Below, in pieces: positions 1-8,280 of a stretch of 64,000 nt of DNA. The translations under genes were made by a program, and so were the position numbers. The notes under the pieces were generated by a model. It was not told the origin of the DNA, searched no databases, and was given only the letters and a program-made list of their open reading frames with translations. Position 1 is the first letter of the stretch. Each line of letters begins with the position of its first letter. The DNA comes from VRUE01 sp963716245. Its GTDB lineage: Bacteria; Actinomycetota; Thermoleophilia; Solirubrobacterales; 70-9. Location: positions 434,001-498,000 of the forward strand of contig OY970300.1 in the NCBI GenBank assembly GCA_963716245.1, given 5' to 3'.

Positions 1-1104
1 GGCAAGCTCCAGGCCGGCGGCCGCGTCCTCAACGTGAAAACGGGCAAGACCGAGCGGATCGGGCGGCTGCTGATGATGCACGCCAACAGCCGCGAGGAGA
101 TCGAGGAGTGCTACGCCGGCGACATCTGCGCCGGCGTCGGCCTCAAGGAAACCGGAACCGGCGACACGCTGGCCGCACCCGACGCGCCGATCGCCCTGGA
201 GAGCATCGAGTTCCCGGAGACGGTGATCGCGGTGGCGATCGAGCCGAAGACCAAAGCCGATCAGGAGAAGATGGGAACCGCCCTGCAGCGCCTCGGCGAG
301 GAGGACCCGACCTTCCGGATCGAATCCGACGAGGAAACCGGCCAGACCCTGATCCACGGCATGGGCGAGCTCCACCTCGAGGTGATCGTCGACCGGATGC
401 TGCGCGAGTTCAAAGTCGACGCCAACGTCGGCAAGCCGCAGGTCGCCTACCGCGAGACGATCCGCAAGGATGTCAAGAAGGTGGAGGCGCGCTTCGTCCG
501 CCAGACCGGCGGCCGCGGCCAGTTCGGCCACGTGGTGATCAATGCCGAGCCGGCGCCCGGCGAGGGCTTCGAGTTCGTCAACAAGATCAAGGGCGGCACC
601 ATCCCCGGCGAATACATCGGCCCGGCCGAACAGGGGATGAGAGAGGCGCTGGAAAACGGCGTCAAGGCCGGCTACCCGATGGTCGACGTCAAAGTCGAAC
701 TGATCGACGGGTCCTTCCACGACGTCGACTCCTCGGAGATGGCGTTCAAGATCGCCGGCTCGATGGCGATCCAGGAGGCGGCCCGCAAGGCCAACCCCGT
801 CCTGCTCGAGCCCGTGATGGCCGTCGAGGTCGTCACCCCGGAGGACTTCCTCGGAGACGTGATCGGCGACCTCTCGCGGCGGCGCGGCAAAGTGCAGGGT
901 CAGGAGCAGCGCGGCAACGCGCTGGCCGTCCAGGCCTTCGTCCCGCTCGGCGAGATGTTCGGCTACGCCACCGATCTGCGATCCTCGACCCAGGGCCGAG
1001 CCACCTACACCATGCAGTTCGAGCGCTACGAGGAGGTCCCGGCGAACATCGCCGAGGAGATCGTCGAGCACCGCTCGGGCGAGCCGGTGGGAGCCACCTC
1101 TTGA
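1..1104 (+). CDS. fusA: Elongation factor G, C-terminal part (5' end outside window)
   Basis: This is the GTPase that drives ribosomal translocation. The reading frame is open from base 1, so the G domain and the start lie upstream. What remains is the end of domain II and domains III to V. Clear EF-G segments are GMGELHLEVIVDRM (domain III), the domain IV stretch around RQTGGRGQFGHVVI and IGPAEQGMREA, and the domain V stretch LGDVIGDLSRRRGKVQGQ. The end is intact (TGA at 1102). It precedes tuf by 73 bp, the usual str-operon order. Confidence 0.97.
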   Translation, partial: GKLQAGGRVLNVKTGKTERIGRLLMMHANSREEIEECYAGDICAGVGLKETGTGDTLAAPDAPIALESIEFPETVIAVAIEPKTKADQEKMGTALQRLGEEDPTFRIESDEETGQTLIHGMGELHLEVIVDRMLREFKVDANVGKPQVAYRETIRKDVKKVEARFVRQTGGRGQFGHVVINAEPAPGEGFEFVNKIKGGTIPGEYIGPAEQGMREALENGVKAGYPMVDVKVELIDGSFHDVDSSEMAFKIAGSMAIQEAARKANPVLLEPVMAVEVVTPEDFLGDVIGDLSRRRGKVQGQEQRGNALAVQAFVPLGEMFGYATDLRSSTQGRATYTMQFERYEEVPANIAEEIVEHRSGEPVGATS

Positions 1105-1109
1105 TTCTG

Positions 1110-1129
1110 GCTATATTTCCCAGGTTCGC
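1110..1129 (+). promoter_or_regulatory. Possible promoter upstream of tuf
   Basis: The fusA-tuf gap contains GCTATATTTCCC followed by GTTCG. TATATT at 1112-1117 fits an actinobacterial TANNNT -10 element. A closely matching string lies upstream of rpmJ (16436) and a shorter match upstream of rpsE (11294). There is no clear -35, so the call rests on recurrence. Confidence 0.4.
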
Positions 1130-1177
1130 CCGCAGGTAAGGCAATAAACCCGACTTCGAAAGGTAGAACGGAGAGCG

Positions 1178-2362
1178 ATGTCAAAGGAGAAGTTCGAGCG
1201 CGACAAGCCGCACGTGAACGTCGGCACGATCGGTCACATCGACCACGGCAAGACGACGCTGACGGCCGCGATCACGAAGACCCTCTCCACCAAGGGCGGC
1301 GCCGAGGCGAAGAGCTTCGAGGAGATCGACAACGCTCCCGAGGAGAAGGAACGCGGCATCACGATCGCCACGTCGCACGTCGAGTACCAGACCGATAACC
1401 GCCACTACGCGCACGTCGACTGCCCCGGGCACGCCGACTACGTGAAGAACATGATCACCGGCGCCGCCCAGATGGACGGCGCGATCCTGGTCGTCTCGGC
1501 CGCCGACGGCGTCATGCCCCAGACCCGCGAGCACATCCTGCTCGCCCGTCAGGTCAACGTCCCGCACGTGGTCGTCTTCCTCAACAAGATCGACCAGGTC
1601 GACGACGACGAGCTGGTCGAGCTGGTCGAGGAGGAGGTCAAGGACCTGCTCAACGAGTACGACTTCCCCGGCGACGACACGCCGATCGTCAAAGGCTCGG
1701 CGCTGAAAGCGCTGGAGGGCGACGAAGAGGCCCAGAAGGCGATCTTCGAACTGGCCGACGCGCTCGACTCCTACATCCCCGAGCCGGTTCGCGAGCTCGA
1801 CAAGCCCTTCCTGATGCCGATCGAGGACATCTTCTCGATCACCGGCCGCGGCACCGTGGCGACCGGGCGCGTCGAGCAGGGGATCGTCAACAGCGGCGAC
1901 GAGGTCGAGATCGTCGGCATGAAGGACACGACCAAAACCGTCGTCACCGGGGTCGAGATGTTCCGCAAGATCCTCGACAACGGCCAGGCCGGCGACAACA
2001 TCGGCGCGCTGCTTCGAGGCACGAAGCGCGAGGAGATCGAGCGCGGCCAGGTGCTCTGCAAACCGGGATCGATCACCCCGCACACCAAGTTCAAAGCCGA
2101 GGTCTACTGCCTGAAGAAGGAGGAGGGCGGCCGTCACACCCCGTTCTTCTCCGGCTACCGGCCTCAGTTCTACTTCCGCACCACGGACGTGACCGGGATC
2201 GCCAACCTCCCCGAGGGGACCGAGATGGTGATGCCGGGCGACAACGTCCAGATGACGATCGAGCTGATCCAGCCGATCGCGATGGACCAGGGCCTGCGCT
2301 TCGCGATTCGCGAGGGCGGCAGGACCGTGGGCTCGGGGGTCGTCTCCGAGGTCATCGAGTAA
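1178..2362 (+). CDS. tuf: Elongation factor Tu
   Basis: EF-Tu delivers aminoacyl-tRNA to the ribosomal A site in a GTP-dependent way. The protein has 394 residues, the normal length. G1 is GHIDHGKTTL, switch I has RGITIATSHVEY, G3 is DCPGHADYV, G4 is NKID and G5 is GSALKA. Domains II and III follow (GRGTVATGRVEQG, then GGRHTPFFSGYRPQFYFRTTDVTG). The start is chosen by GGAGAG six bases before ATG. It lies between fusA and the S10 operon. Confidence 0.99.
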   Translation: MSKEKFERDKPHVNVGTIGHIDHGKTTLTAAITKTLSTKGGAEAKSFEEIDNAPEEKERGITIATSHVEYQTDNRHYAHVDCPGHADYVKNMITGAAQMDGAILVVSAADGVMPQTREHILLARQVNVPHVVVFLNKIDQVDDDELVELVEEEVKDLLNEYDFPGDDTPIVKGSALKALEGDEEAQKAIFELADALDSYIPEPVRELDKPFLMPIEDIFSITGRGTVATGRVEQGIVNSGDEVEIVGMKDTTKTVVTGVEMFRKILDNGQAGDNIGALLRGTKREEIERGQVLCKPGSITPHTKFKAEVYCLKKEEGGRHTPFFSGYRPQFYFRTTDVTGIANLPEGTEMVMPGDNVQMTIELIQPIAMDQGLRFAIREGGRTVGSGVVSEVIE

Positions 2363-2435
2363 GCAGCACCGGGGCGGCTGGCTAGGCCGCCTCTCGTCGC
2401 GCCAGGCGGCGAGACAACTTCAAGGACATACGACC

Positions 2436-2467
2436 GGGGCGGCGCCCCAGACCAGGGGCGGCGCCCC
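2436..2467 (+). promoter_or_regulatory. GC-rich hairpin in the S10 operon leader
   Basis: The 154-bp tuf-rpsJ gap contains two direct copies of GGGGCGGCGCCCC (2436-2448 and 2455-2467). Each is close to self-complementary, and they can pair with each other. A further GGCGGC/GCCGCC hairpin lies just after the tuf stop. There is no T tract, so it may be a leader structure (S10 leaders are control sites in other bacteria) rather than a terminator. Confidence 0.4.
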
Positions 2468-2516
2468 TTCCGCGCGGTAAAGGCCGCGTGGGGAAGGACC
2501 AAGAGAGCAGACAACC

Positions 2517-2837
2517 GTGGCGACGATCGCGGCCCAGAAAATCCGAATCCGACTGAAGGCGTACGACCATGACGCCATAGATCGGGCTGCCCGCGAGATC
2601 GTCGAGACCGCGGAGCGGACCGGGGCGACCGTCTCCGGCCCCGTGCCCCTGCCGACCGAGAAAAACGTCTACTGCGTGATCCGCTCACCGTTCAAGGACA
2701 AGGACTCGCGCGAGCACTTCGAGATCCGCACCCACAAGCGGCTGATCGACATCCACCAGCCGTCCCCGAAAACCGTCGACTCCCTGCAGCGCCTCGACTC
2801 GCTGCCGGCCGGTGTCGACATCGAGATCCGCCTCTAA
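2517..2837 (+). CDS. rpsJ: 30S ribosomal protein S10
   Basis: S10 is a small-subunit protein at the 30S head and the first gene of the S10 operon. It has 106 residues, normal length. The core KIRIRLKAYDHDAID, the segment GPVPLPTEK and the end HKRLIDIHQPSPKTVDSL are typical. The start is GTG at 2517, in a stretch with only AGAGAG as a weak ribosome binding site. It is followed 6 bp later by rplC. Confidence 0.98.
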   Translation: MATIAAQKIRIRLKAYDHDAIDRAAREIVETAERTGATVSGPVPLPTEKNVYCVIRSPFKDKDSREHFEIRTHKRLIDIHQPSPKTVDSLQRLDSLPAGVDIEIRL

Positions 2838-2843
2838 CCCGCG

Positions 2844-3473
2844 ATGGCTGCGATCCTCGGCAAGAAGCTCGGCATGACTCAGGTCTTTCGCGAGGACGGC
2901 ACGGTCGTCCCGGTCACCGTGATCGCCGCCGGCCCCTGCAAGGTCACCGCGGTCCGCGACTCCGAGAGCGACGGCTACGCGGCGGTCCAGCTCGCCTTCG
3001 ACGAGGTCGCCGAGCGCAAGCTGAGCAAGGCCGAGCTCGGTCACCTGAAGAAGGCCGGCGCTCCCGCGATGCGCCACCTGGTCGAGTTCCGCGACGAGGA
3101 TCTCGGCGCCGAGGAGGGCCCCAAGGTCGGCGACGACGTCACGGTCGCCTCCTTCGAGGCGGGCCAGAAGGTCAAGGTCTCCGGGATCTCGATCGGCAAG
3201 GGCTTCCAGGGCGGGATCAAGCGCCACAACTTCAGCCGCGGCCCGGTCACCCACGGCTCTCACAACGTGCGCGCGCCGGGCTCGATCGGCGCCAGCGCCT
3301 TTCCCGCCCGCGTCTTCAAAGGGATGCGGATGCCGGGCCAGATGGGCAACAAGCGACGGACCCAGAAGGGGCTCGAGGTCGCCGAGGTCGATGCCGAGCG
3401 CAACCTGCTGCTGATCAAGGGCTCGGTGCCCGGCTCGCGCAACGCCGTGGTCGAGGTGAGGACCGATGGCTGA
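2844..3473 (+). CDS. rplC: 50S ribosomal protein L3
   Basis: L3 is an early-assembling 23S rRNA-binding protein. It has 209 residues with the typical start GKKLGMTQVF, the central GFQGGIKRHNF and THGSHN segments, and the late motif FKGMRMPGQMGNKRRTQKGL. Its stop overlaps the start of rplD by 8 bases, so translation is probably coupled. Confidence 0.98.
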   Translation: MAAILGKKLGMTQVFREDGTVVPVTVIAAGPCKVTAVRDSESDGYAAVQLAFDEVAERKLSKAELGHLKKAGAPAMRHLVEFRDEDLGAEEGPKVGDDVTVASFEAGQKVKVSGISIGKGFQGGIKRHNFSRGPVTHGSHNVRAPGSIGASAFPARVFKGMRMPGQMGNKRRTQKGLEVAEVDAERNLLLIKGSVPGSRNAVVEVRTDG

Positions 3474-4083
3474 CGCAAAAGCGCCCGTGCTCGGCAAGTC
3501 GGGGAAAGCCGACCTGCCCAAGGAGCTCTTCGCCGAGCCCTTCCACCAGTCCCTGGTCCACGAGACGGCGCGCGCCGACCTGGCCTCGCGCCGGCGCGGT
3601 ACCGCCTCGACCCTGACCCGCGGCGAGGTCTCCTTCACCACCGCCAAGGCCTGGCGCCAGAAGGGCACCGGCCGCGCCCGCGCCGGCTCGCTCGGCGTGC
3701 CGAACCGCTTCGGCGGCGGCGTCGCCTTCGGCCCCAAGCCGCGCCACTACAACGTCAAGGTCAACCGCAAGGCGCGCCGCAAGGCGATGCGCGCGGCGCT
3801 CTCGGTCCACGCCGAGCGCGGCAGCGTCGCGGTGCTCGACCCGAGCGCCTACGAGACCCCCTCGACCAAGGCCGCCGCGGCGGCGCTGGGCAAATGGGGC
3901 GCCAGGCAGCCGACCCTCGTCGTCCTGATGGGCGATGAGGTCGGCGCGCTGAAGAGCTTCCGCAACATCGACCGGATCACGGTCGCCGAGGTTGGCGCGA
4001 TCGGCGTCGCCGACGTGATCGGAGCCGCCTCGCTCGTCATCTCCGAAGCGGCGCTCGAGACGCTGAAGGGGAGGCTGGCCTGA
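3466..4083 (+). CDS. rplD: 50S ribosomal protein L4
   Basis: L4 lines the exit tunnel; in some bacteria it also autoregulates the S10 operon. It has 205 residues and contains the tunnel-loop hallmark RKAWRQKGTGRARAGS-like segment (KAWRQKGTGRARAG) and FGPKPRHYNVKVNRKARR. Its stop shares a base with the next ATG (TGATG). Expression of the GC-rich leader upstream of rpsJ could in principle be under L4 control, but nothing here shows it. Confidence 0.98.
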   Translation: MADAKAPVLGKSGKADLPKELFAEPFHQSLVHETARADLASRRRGTASTLTRGEVSFTTAKAWRQKGTGRARAGSLGVPNRFGGGVAFGPKPRHYNVKVNRKARRKAMRAALSVHAERGSVAVLDPSAYETPSTKAAAAALGKWGARQPTLVVLMGDEVGALKSFRNIDRITVAEVGAIGVADVIGAASLVISEAALETLKGRLA

Positions 4084-4376
4084 TGGACGCGCGCAACGTG
4101 CTGATCCGCCCGGTCGTCTCGGAGAAGAGCTATGCGCTGATCGCCGAGGGCAAGTACACCTTCCGCGTCGACGACCGGGCCCACAAGACCCAGATCGCCC
4201 GCGCGGTCGAAGAGGTCTTCGGCGTAGACGTCGACGCGGTCCGCACCTCGAAGGTGCGGGCCAAGCCGAAGCGCCGTGGCCTGACCAAAGGCACGACGCG
4301 CGGCTGGAAGAAGGCCGTCGTCCAGCTCGCGCCGGGCGAGCGGATCGAGCTGTTCGAAGGCGCCGAGACCGCGTAG
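4083..4376 (+). CDS. rplW: 50S ribosomal protein L23
   Basis: L23 sits at the tunnel exit and docks trigger factor and SRP. It has 97 residues, with LIRPVVSEKSY at the start, YTFRVDDRAHKTQIARAVEEVFGV in the middle and GWKKAVVQLAPGERI at the end. It starts at the TGATG overlap with rplD and is followed 9 bp later by rplB. Confidence 0.98.
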   Translation: MDARNVLIRPVVSEKSYALIAEGKYTFRVDDRAHKTQIARAVEEVFGVDVDAVRTSKVRAKPKRRGLTKGTTRGWKKAVVQLAPGERIELFEGAETA

Positions 4377-4385
4377 GAGACACGA

Positions 4386-5231
4386 ATGCCGAACCGCAAG
4401 ACCAAACCGACCAGCCCCGGACGCCGCTTCGCCACCTACCCGATGCGCGAGCAGCTGACCGCGAACGAGCCGGAGGCGAAGCTGACCGAAGGGCTGCGCA
4501 AGTCCGGCGGGCGCAACTCCAACGGCCGCGTCACCGCGCGCCATCGCGGCGGCGGCGCCAAGCGGCGCTACCGCAAGATCGACTTCAAGCGGCTCAAGGA
4601 CGGTGTGCCCGCCAAAGTGGCGAGCATCGAGTACGACCCGAACCGCAGCTGCTACATCGCCCTGCTCCATTACGCCGACGGCGAGAAGCGCTACATCCTC
4701 GCCCCGGCCGGGCTCTCCACCGGCGACCAGGTCCAGTCCGGCACCGGCGCGGACATCAAGCCCGGCCACGCGATGGCGCTGGGGCAGATGCCGACCGGCA
4801 CGATCGTCCACAACGTCGAGCTGGTCCCCGGCCAGGGCGGCAAGATGGGCCGCGCCGCCGGCACCGCGATCCAGCTGGTCGCCAAGGAGGGGGAGATGGT
4901 CACCCTTCGCCTGCCGTCCTCGGAGATGCGCCTCGTGCGCGCGGAGTGCCGCGCCACCGTCGGCTCGCTCTCCAACGCCGAGCACCAGAACGTCAAGATC
5001 GGCAAGGCCGGGCGCAACCGCCACAAGGGCAAGCGCCCGCAGACCCGCGGCGTCGCGATGAACCCGGTTGACCACCCGCACGGCGGCGGCGAGGCGCACC
5101 ACACGCCCGGCGGGCACCCGGTGACCCCGTGGGGCAAGCCCACGCTCGGCTACCGCACCCGCAAGAAGGGCAAGCAGTCCGACCGCTACATCGTGCGCGG
5201 CCGCCGGCGCGGAAAGAAGAAGGGCCGCTGA
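4386..5231 (+). CDS. rplB: 50S ribosomal protein L2
   Basis: L2 contacts the peptidyl-transferase centre and the subunit interface. It has 281 residues, near the usual length. Typical segments are RHRGGGAKRRYRKIDFKR, PNRSCYIALLHYADGEKRYI, and RGVAMNPVDHPHGGGEAH, which carries the conserved histidine near the catalytic centre. The lysine/arginine-rich tail ends GRRRGKKKGR. TGATG overlap with rpsS. Confidence 0.99.
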   Translation: MPNRKTKPTSPGRRFATYPMREQLTANEPEAKLTEGLRKSGGRNSNGRVTARHRGGGAKRRYRKIDFKRLKDGVPAKVASIEYDPNRSCYIALLHYADGEKRYILAPAGLSTGDQVQSGTGADIKPGHAMALGQMPTGTIVHNVELVPGQGGKMGRAAGTAIQLVAKEGEMVTLRLPSSEMRLVRAECRATVGSLSNAEHQNVKIGKAGRNRHKGKRPQTRGVAMNPVDHPHGGGEAHHTPGGHPVTPWGKPTLGYRTRKKGKQSDRYIVRGRRRGKKKGR

Positions 5232-5503
5232 TGGGACGCTCGACCAAAAAGGGGCCGTGGGTGGAAGCGGCGCTGATGAAGCGGATCAGCGCGATGAACG
5301 ACTCCGGCCAGAAACAGATGGTCAAAACCTGGTCGCGGACCTCGACGATCTTCCCCGACATGGTCGGCCACACGATCGCCGTCCACGACGGTCGCAAGCA
5401 CGTCCCCGTCTTCATCTCCGAGTCGATGGTCGGCCACAAGCTGGGCGAGTTTGCGCCGACGCGGACCTTCCGCTCCCACTCCGGCACGGGCAAGGGCGAC
5501 TAG
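5231..5503 (+). CDS. rpsS: 30S ribosomal protein S19
   Basis: S19 is a 30S head protein that pairs with S13. It has 90 residues: MGRSTKKGPWVEAALM at the start, then TWSRTSTIFPDMVGHTIAVH and HKLGEFAPTRTFRSH. The start at 5231 is set by the TGATG overlap with rplB; the frame is open further upstream, but that part is rplB coding sequence. Confidence 0.98.
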   Translation: MGRSTKKGPWVEAALMKRISAMNDSGQKQMVKTWSRTSTIFPDMVGHTIAVHDGRKHVPVFISESMVGHKLGEFAPTRTFRSHSGTGKGD

Positions 5504-5505
5504 CG

Positions 5506-6111
5506 ATGGCCGACGAGAAGAAACAGGCCACCAAGAAAGCCGAGGCCGGCAAAGCCGCGACCGAGAAGGGCGCGGCGAAGAAAGCCGCCAAGAAGGACGA
5601 CGCGAAGAAAGCCAAAGCCGGCAAAGGCGACGCGAAGAAGGCCACGGAGAAGAAAGACGCTCCGAAGAAGAAAGCCGCCAAGAAAGAGGGCACCAAAAAA
5701 GCGGCCGGCAAGAAAGAGACTTCCAAAAAAGCGACGCCGGCGAAAAAAGCCGCCAAAGCCGCCCCGATCGTCGTCCGGGCGAGCTCGCGCTACGTGCGGG
5801 TCGCCCCGCGCAAGGCCCGCCTCGTCGCCGACCAGGTCCGCGGCCTGCACATCGACAAGGCGCGGGCGCTGCTCCAGTTCTCGCCGCGCGGCGCGGCGCG
5901 CGACATCGGCAAGCTGATCGAGTCGGCCGCCTCCAACGCGGAGAACAACCACGACCTCGTCGCCGACGAGATGAAGGTCGCCGAGATCACCGTCGACGAA
6001 GGGCCGACGCTGCGGCGCTTCCGTCCGCGGGCGCTCGGCCGCGCCACCCCGATCAACAAGCGAACCAGCCACATCGCCGTGGCGCTCAGCCCGGAAGGGG
6101 ACCGCTTCTAA
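5506..6111 (+). CDS. rplV: 50S ribosomal protein L22 with a long lysine/alanine-rich N-terminal tail
   Basis: L22 lines the exit tunnel. The canonical domain starts near residue 88 (VRASSRYVRVAPRKARLVAD) and runs to the C terminus (RRFRPRALGRATPINKRTSHI). Residues 1 to about 85 are an added tail of KKA, KKAAK and KDDAKK repeats, like a histone H1 tail, making 201 residues where about 110-120 is usual. The ATG two bases after the rpsS stop is the only sensible start, and the tail keeps the frame through 250 bases, so it is likely translated. It is disordered and strongly basic by composition. TAATG overlap with rpsC. Confidence 0.96.
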   Translation: MADEKKQATKKAEAGKAATEKGAAKKAAKKDDAKKAKAGKGDAKKATEKKDAPKKKAAKKEGTKKAAGKKETSKKATPAKKAAKAAPIVVRASSRYVRVAPRKARLVADQVRGLHIDKARALLQFSPRGAARDIGKLIESAASNAENNHDLVADEMKVAEITVDEGPTLRRFRPRALGRATPINKRTSHIAVALSPEGDRF

Positions 6112-6926
6112 TGGGACAGAAGATCCACCCGGGCGGCTTCCGCGTCGGCTACATCCACGACTGGAAGTCCAACTGGTTCGACGAGAAGGGCTTCGCCGAC
6201 GTCCTCGACGAGGACCTCAGCATCCGTGCCCACATCGAAGGCAAACTCGCCCACGCCGGCCTCTCGGACATCACGATCGAGCGCCGCGGCGAAGTCGCCG
6301 TCGACATCCACACCGCCCGTCCCGGCATCGTGATCGGGAAATCGGGCTCCGAAGTGGACGCGCTGCGCAAGGAGCTCCACAAGCTGACCGGCAAGCCGGT
6401 GAAAGTGAACATCCGCGAGGTGAAGCGCCCCGAGCTCGACGCCAAGCTGGTCGCCCAGTCGATCGCCGAGCAGCTGCAGAACCGGGTCGCCTTCCGGCGC
6501 GCGATGAAACGTGCGCTTACGTCGGCGATGCGCTCCGGCGCCAAGGGCGTGAAGATCCAGGTCGGCGGGCGGCTCGGCGGCGCCGAGATGGCGCGGACCG
6601 AAAGCTACTCCGACGGCCGCGTGCCGCTGCACACGCTGCGCGCCAACATCGACTACGGCACCTTCGAGGCGAAGACCACGGCCGGCCGGATCGGCGTCAA
6701 ATGCTGGATCAACAAGGGCGAGGTGATGCCCGAGGGCTTCCGCACCGACCAGACCCCGGCCGACGGCGAGCCGCCGCAGCGCGGCGGCGGTCGCGGCGGT
6801 CCCGGCGGTCGCGACCGGGGCCCCGGCGGCGACCGGGGTCGTGGCCCGGGTGGCGACCGAGGTCGCGGTCCCGGTGGCGGCGGCGGTCGCGGTCGTGGCG
6901 GCCCGCGCGGCGGAGGGGGTCGCTAG
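6111..6926 (+). CDS. rpsC: 30S ribosomal protein S3 with an RGG-type C-terminal tail
   Basis: S3 forms part of the mRNA entry site. It has 271 residues. The KH domain is visible in the segment RPGIVIGKSGSEVDALRKEL, and the C-terminal domain in SGAKGVKIQVGGRLGGAEMAR and RANIDYGTFEAKTTAGRIGVK. From about residue 221 the protein is a low-complexity tail of GGRGG, GGRDRG and GGDRGRG repeats, about 50 residues, resembling RNA-binding RGG boxes. Long S3 tails occur in actinobacteria, but this one is strikingly pure. Confidence 0.97.
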   Translation: MGQKIHPGGFRVGYIHDWKSNWFDEKGFADVLDEDLSIRAHIEGKLAHAGLSDITIERRGEVAVDIHTARPGIVIGKSGSEVDALRKELHKLTGKPVKVNIREVKRPELDAKLVAQSIAEQLQNRVAFRRAMKRALTSAMRSGAKGVKIQVGGRLGGAEMARTESYSDGRVPLHTLRANIDYGTFEAKTTAGRIGVKCWINKGEVMPEGFRTDQTPADGEPPQRGGGRGGPGGRDRGPGGDRGRGPGGDRGRGPGGGGGRGRGGPRGGGGR

Positions 6927-6928
6927 CC

Positions 6929-7351
6929 ATGCTGATGCCGAAGCGGGTCAAGCACCGCAAGCAGTTCCGCGGCCGCATGCGCGGCAACACCAAGGGCGTC
7001 AGCAGCGTCAGCTTCGGCGAGTACGGGCTGAAGGCGCTCGAGCGCGGCTGGATCACCAACCGCCAGATCGAGGCCGCGCGTATCGCGATGACCCGCAAGA
7101 TCAAACGTGGCGGGAAGGTCTGGATCAACGTCTTCCCCGACAAGCCGTACACCAAGAAGCCGGCCGAGACGCGGATGGGCTCCGGCAAGGGCAACCCCGA
7201 GGGCTGGGTCGCGGTCGTCAAGCCCGGCAAAGTGATGTTCGAGCTCGCGGGCGTCCCCGAGGACCTCGCCCGCGAGGCGCTGCGCCTCGCGGGCCACAAG
7301 CTCCCGGTCAAGACCCGCTTCGTGATGCGCGAGGGGGCCGAGAACCGATGA
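6929..7351 (+). CDS. rplP: 50S ribosomal protein L16
   Basis: L16 is at the A-site tRNA elbow. It has 140 residues: MLMPKRVKHRKQFRGRMRG at the start, then GEYGLKALERGWITNRQIEAAR and the late RMGSGKGNPEGWVAVVKPGK. The start is two bases after the rpsC stop. It overlaps rpmC by four bases (ATGA). Confidence 0.98.
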   Translation: MLMPKRVKHRKQFRGRMRGNTKGVSSVSFGEYGLKALERGWITNRQIEAARIAMTRKIKRGGKVWINVFPDKPYTKKPAETRMGSGKGNPEGWVAVVKPGKVMFELAGVPEDLAREALRLAGHKLPVKTRFVMREGAENR

Positions 7352-7560
7352 AGGCCGGCGAGATCCACAACATGAAAGACGGCGAGCTGGTCGTGAAGCT
7401 GATCGACGCCAAGAAAGAGGCGTTCAACCTGCGCTTCCGCCACGCGACCGGCGAGCTGGAGAACACGGCCGGGCTCAAGCGGGCGAAACGGGACGTGGCG
7501 CGGCTTCTGACGGTGGCCAAGCAGCGGGGGATCGACGTGGATAGAGAGCTGAGGAAATGA
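7348..7560 (+). CDS. rpmC: 50S ribosomal protein L29
   Basis: L29 is a short helical-hairpin protein near the tunnel exit. It has 70 residues: MKAGEIHNMKDGELVVKLID then FNLRFRHATGELENTAGLKRAKRDVARL, which is the typical L29 signature. It starts at the ATGA overlap with rplP and ends in an ATGA overlap with rpsQ. Confidence 0.97.
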   Translation: MKAGEIHNMKDGELVVKLIDAKKEAFNLRFRHATGELENTAGLKRAKRDVARLLTVAKQRGIDVDRELRK

Positions 7561-8270
7561 GCGAGGACGAGAAGAAAGACGTGACTGAGGAGACGGCGCA
7601 GGACGAGGCCGCAGAGGCCGCGGGTCCTGTCGCGGAGGAGGACTCCCAGGACGCCCCGACCGCGGGTCCTGTCGCGGACGAGGGGTCATCGTCCTCGCAA
7701 GCTGCGGGCGACGACCCCTCGTCCACGCCACCCGCGGAAGAGGCGTCGGAGGCTGAGCAGCCCGAGGACGATGCCGCTGAGGAAGCCCCTGCTGCCGACG
7801 AGGCTGAGCCTAATCCTGAGGACGAGCTGCCTTGGAAGGAGCGCAGGAGGCTTCAGCGTTCGCGGCGGCCGCATAAGGCTGGGCCGCAGCTGAGTGTCGA
7901 GGAGCGGGCTCAGCAGCGGGAGGCCGAGCGGAAGCGTCGGGCCGAGCTGAGACGGAAGCAGCGGGCCGAAGCCAGGAAAGAGAAGACCCCGGGCACCGGG
8001 ACGCCGGTCGCGGAGAAGGACGCCAACGCCGCCAAGGTGCGGCAGGGGATCGTCGTCTCCGACAAGGGCCAGAAGTCGATCACGGTGCGGATCGACATCG
8101 TGCGCCGCCACCCGGTCTACGAGAAGGTCGTCCGTAGCTCGCGCACCCTGCATGCCCATGACGAGGGCAACGAGGCGGGGCAGGGCGACGTCGTGCGCGT
8201 CGTCGAGACCCGGCCGCTGTCGAAGACCAAGCGCTGGCGCCTGGTCGAGGTCGTCGAGAAGGCGAAGTAG
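7557..8270 (+). CDS. rpsQ: 30S ribosomal protein S17 with a long acidic/charged N-terminal extension
   Basis: S17 binds 16S rRNA early in assembly. The canonical domain covers roughly residues 160-237 (RQGIVVSDKGQKSITVRID, then HPVYEKVVRSSRTLHAHDE and RPLSKTKRWRLVEVVE). It is preceded by about 155 extra residues: an acidic A/E/D/S/P-rich part (1-95) and an arginine-rich helical part with WKERRRLQRSRRP and QREAERKRRAELRRKQRAEA. Total 237 residues against about 85-95 normally. The ATGA overlap with rpmC supports this start. Codon choice in the extension is looser than in neighbours. The acidic part contains a 78-bp palindrome that recurs in rpsE. Confidence 0.95.
   Translation: MSEDEKKDVTEETAQDEAAEAAGPVAEEDSQDAPTAGPVADEGSSSSQAAGDDPSSTPPAEEASEAEQPEDDAAEEAPAADEAEPNPEDELPWKERRRLQRSRRPHKAGPQLSVEERAQQREAERKRRAELRRKQRAEARKEKTPGTGTPVAEKDANAAKVRQGIVVSDKGQKSITVRIDIVRRHPVYEKVVRSSRTLHAHDEGNEAGQGDVVRVVETRPLSKTKRWRLVEVVEKAK
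7660..7737. repeat. Nested palindrome inside rpsQ (copy 1 of a repeat shared with rpsE)
   Basis: The outer arms are CCGCGGGT and ACCCGCGG; the inner arms are GGACGAGGGGTC (7676-7687) and GACCCCTCGTCC (7713-7724). Both pairs are perfect. The left half and the right inner arm recur almost exactly at 11871-11954 in rpsE, in the same reading frame, giving AGPVADEGSSSS in both proteins. A partial left half also lies at 7617-7640, directly upstream. Confidence 0.85.
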
Positions 8271-8280
8271 GGGGCGACCG

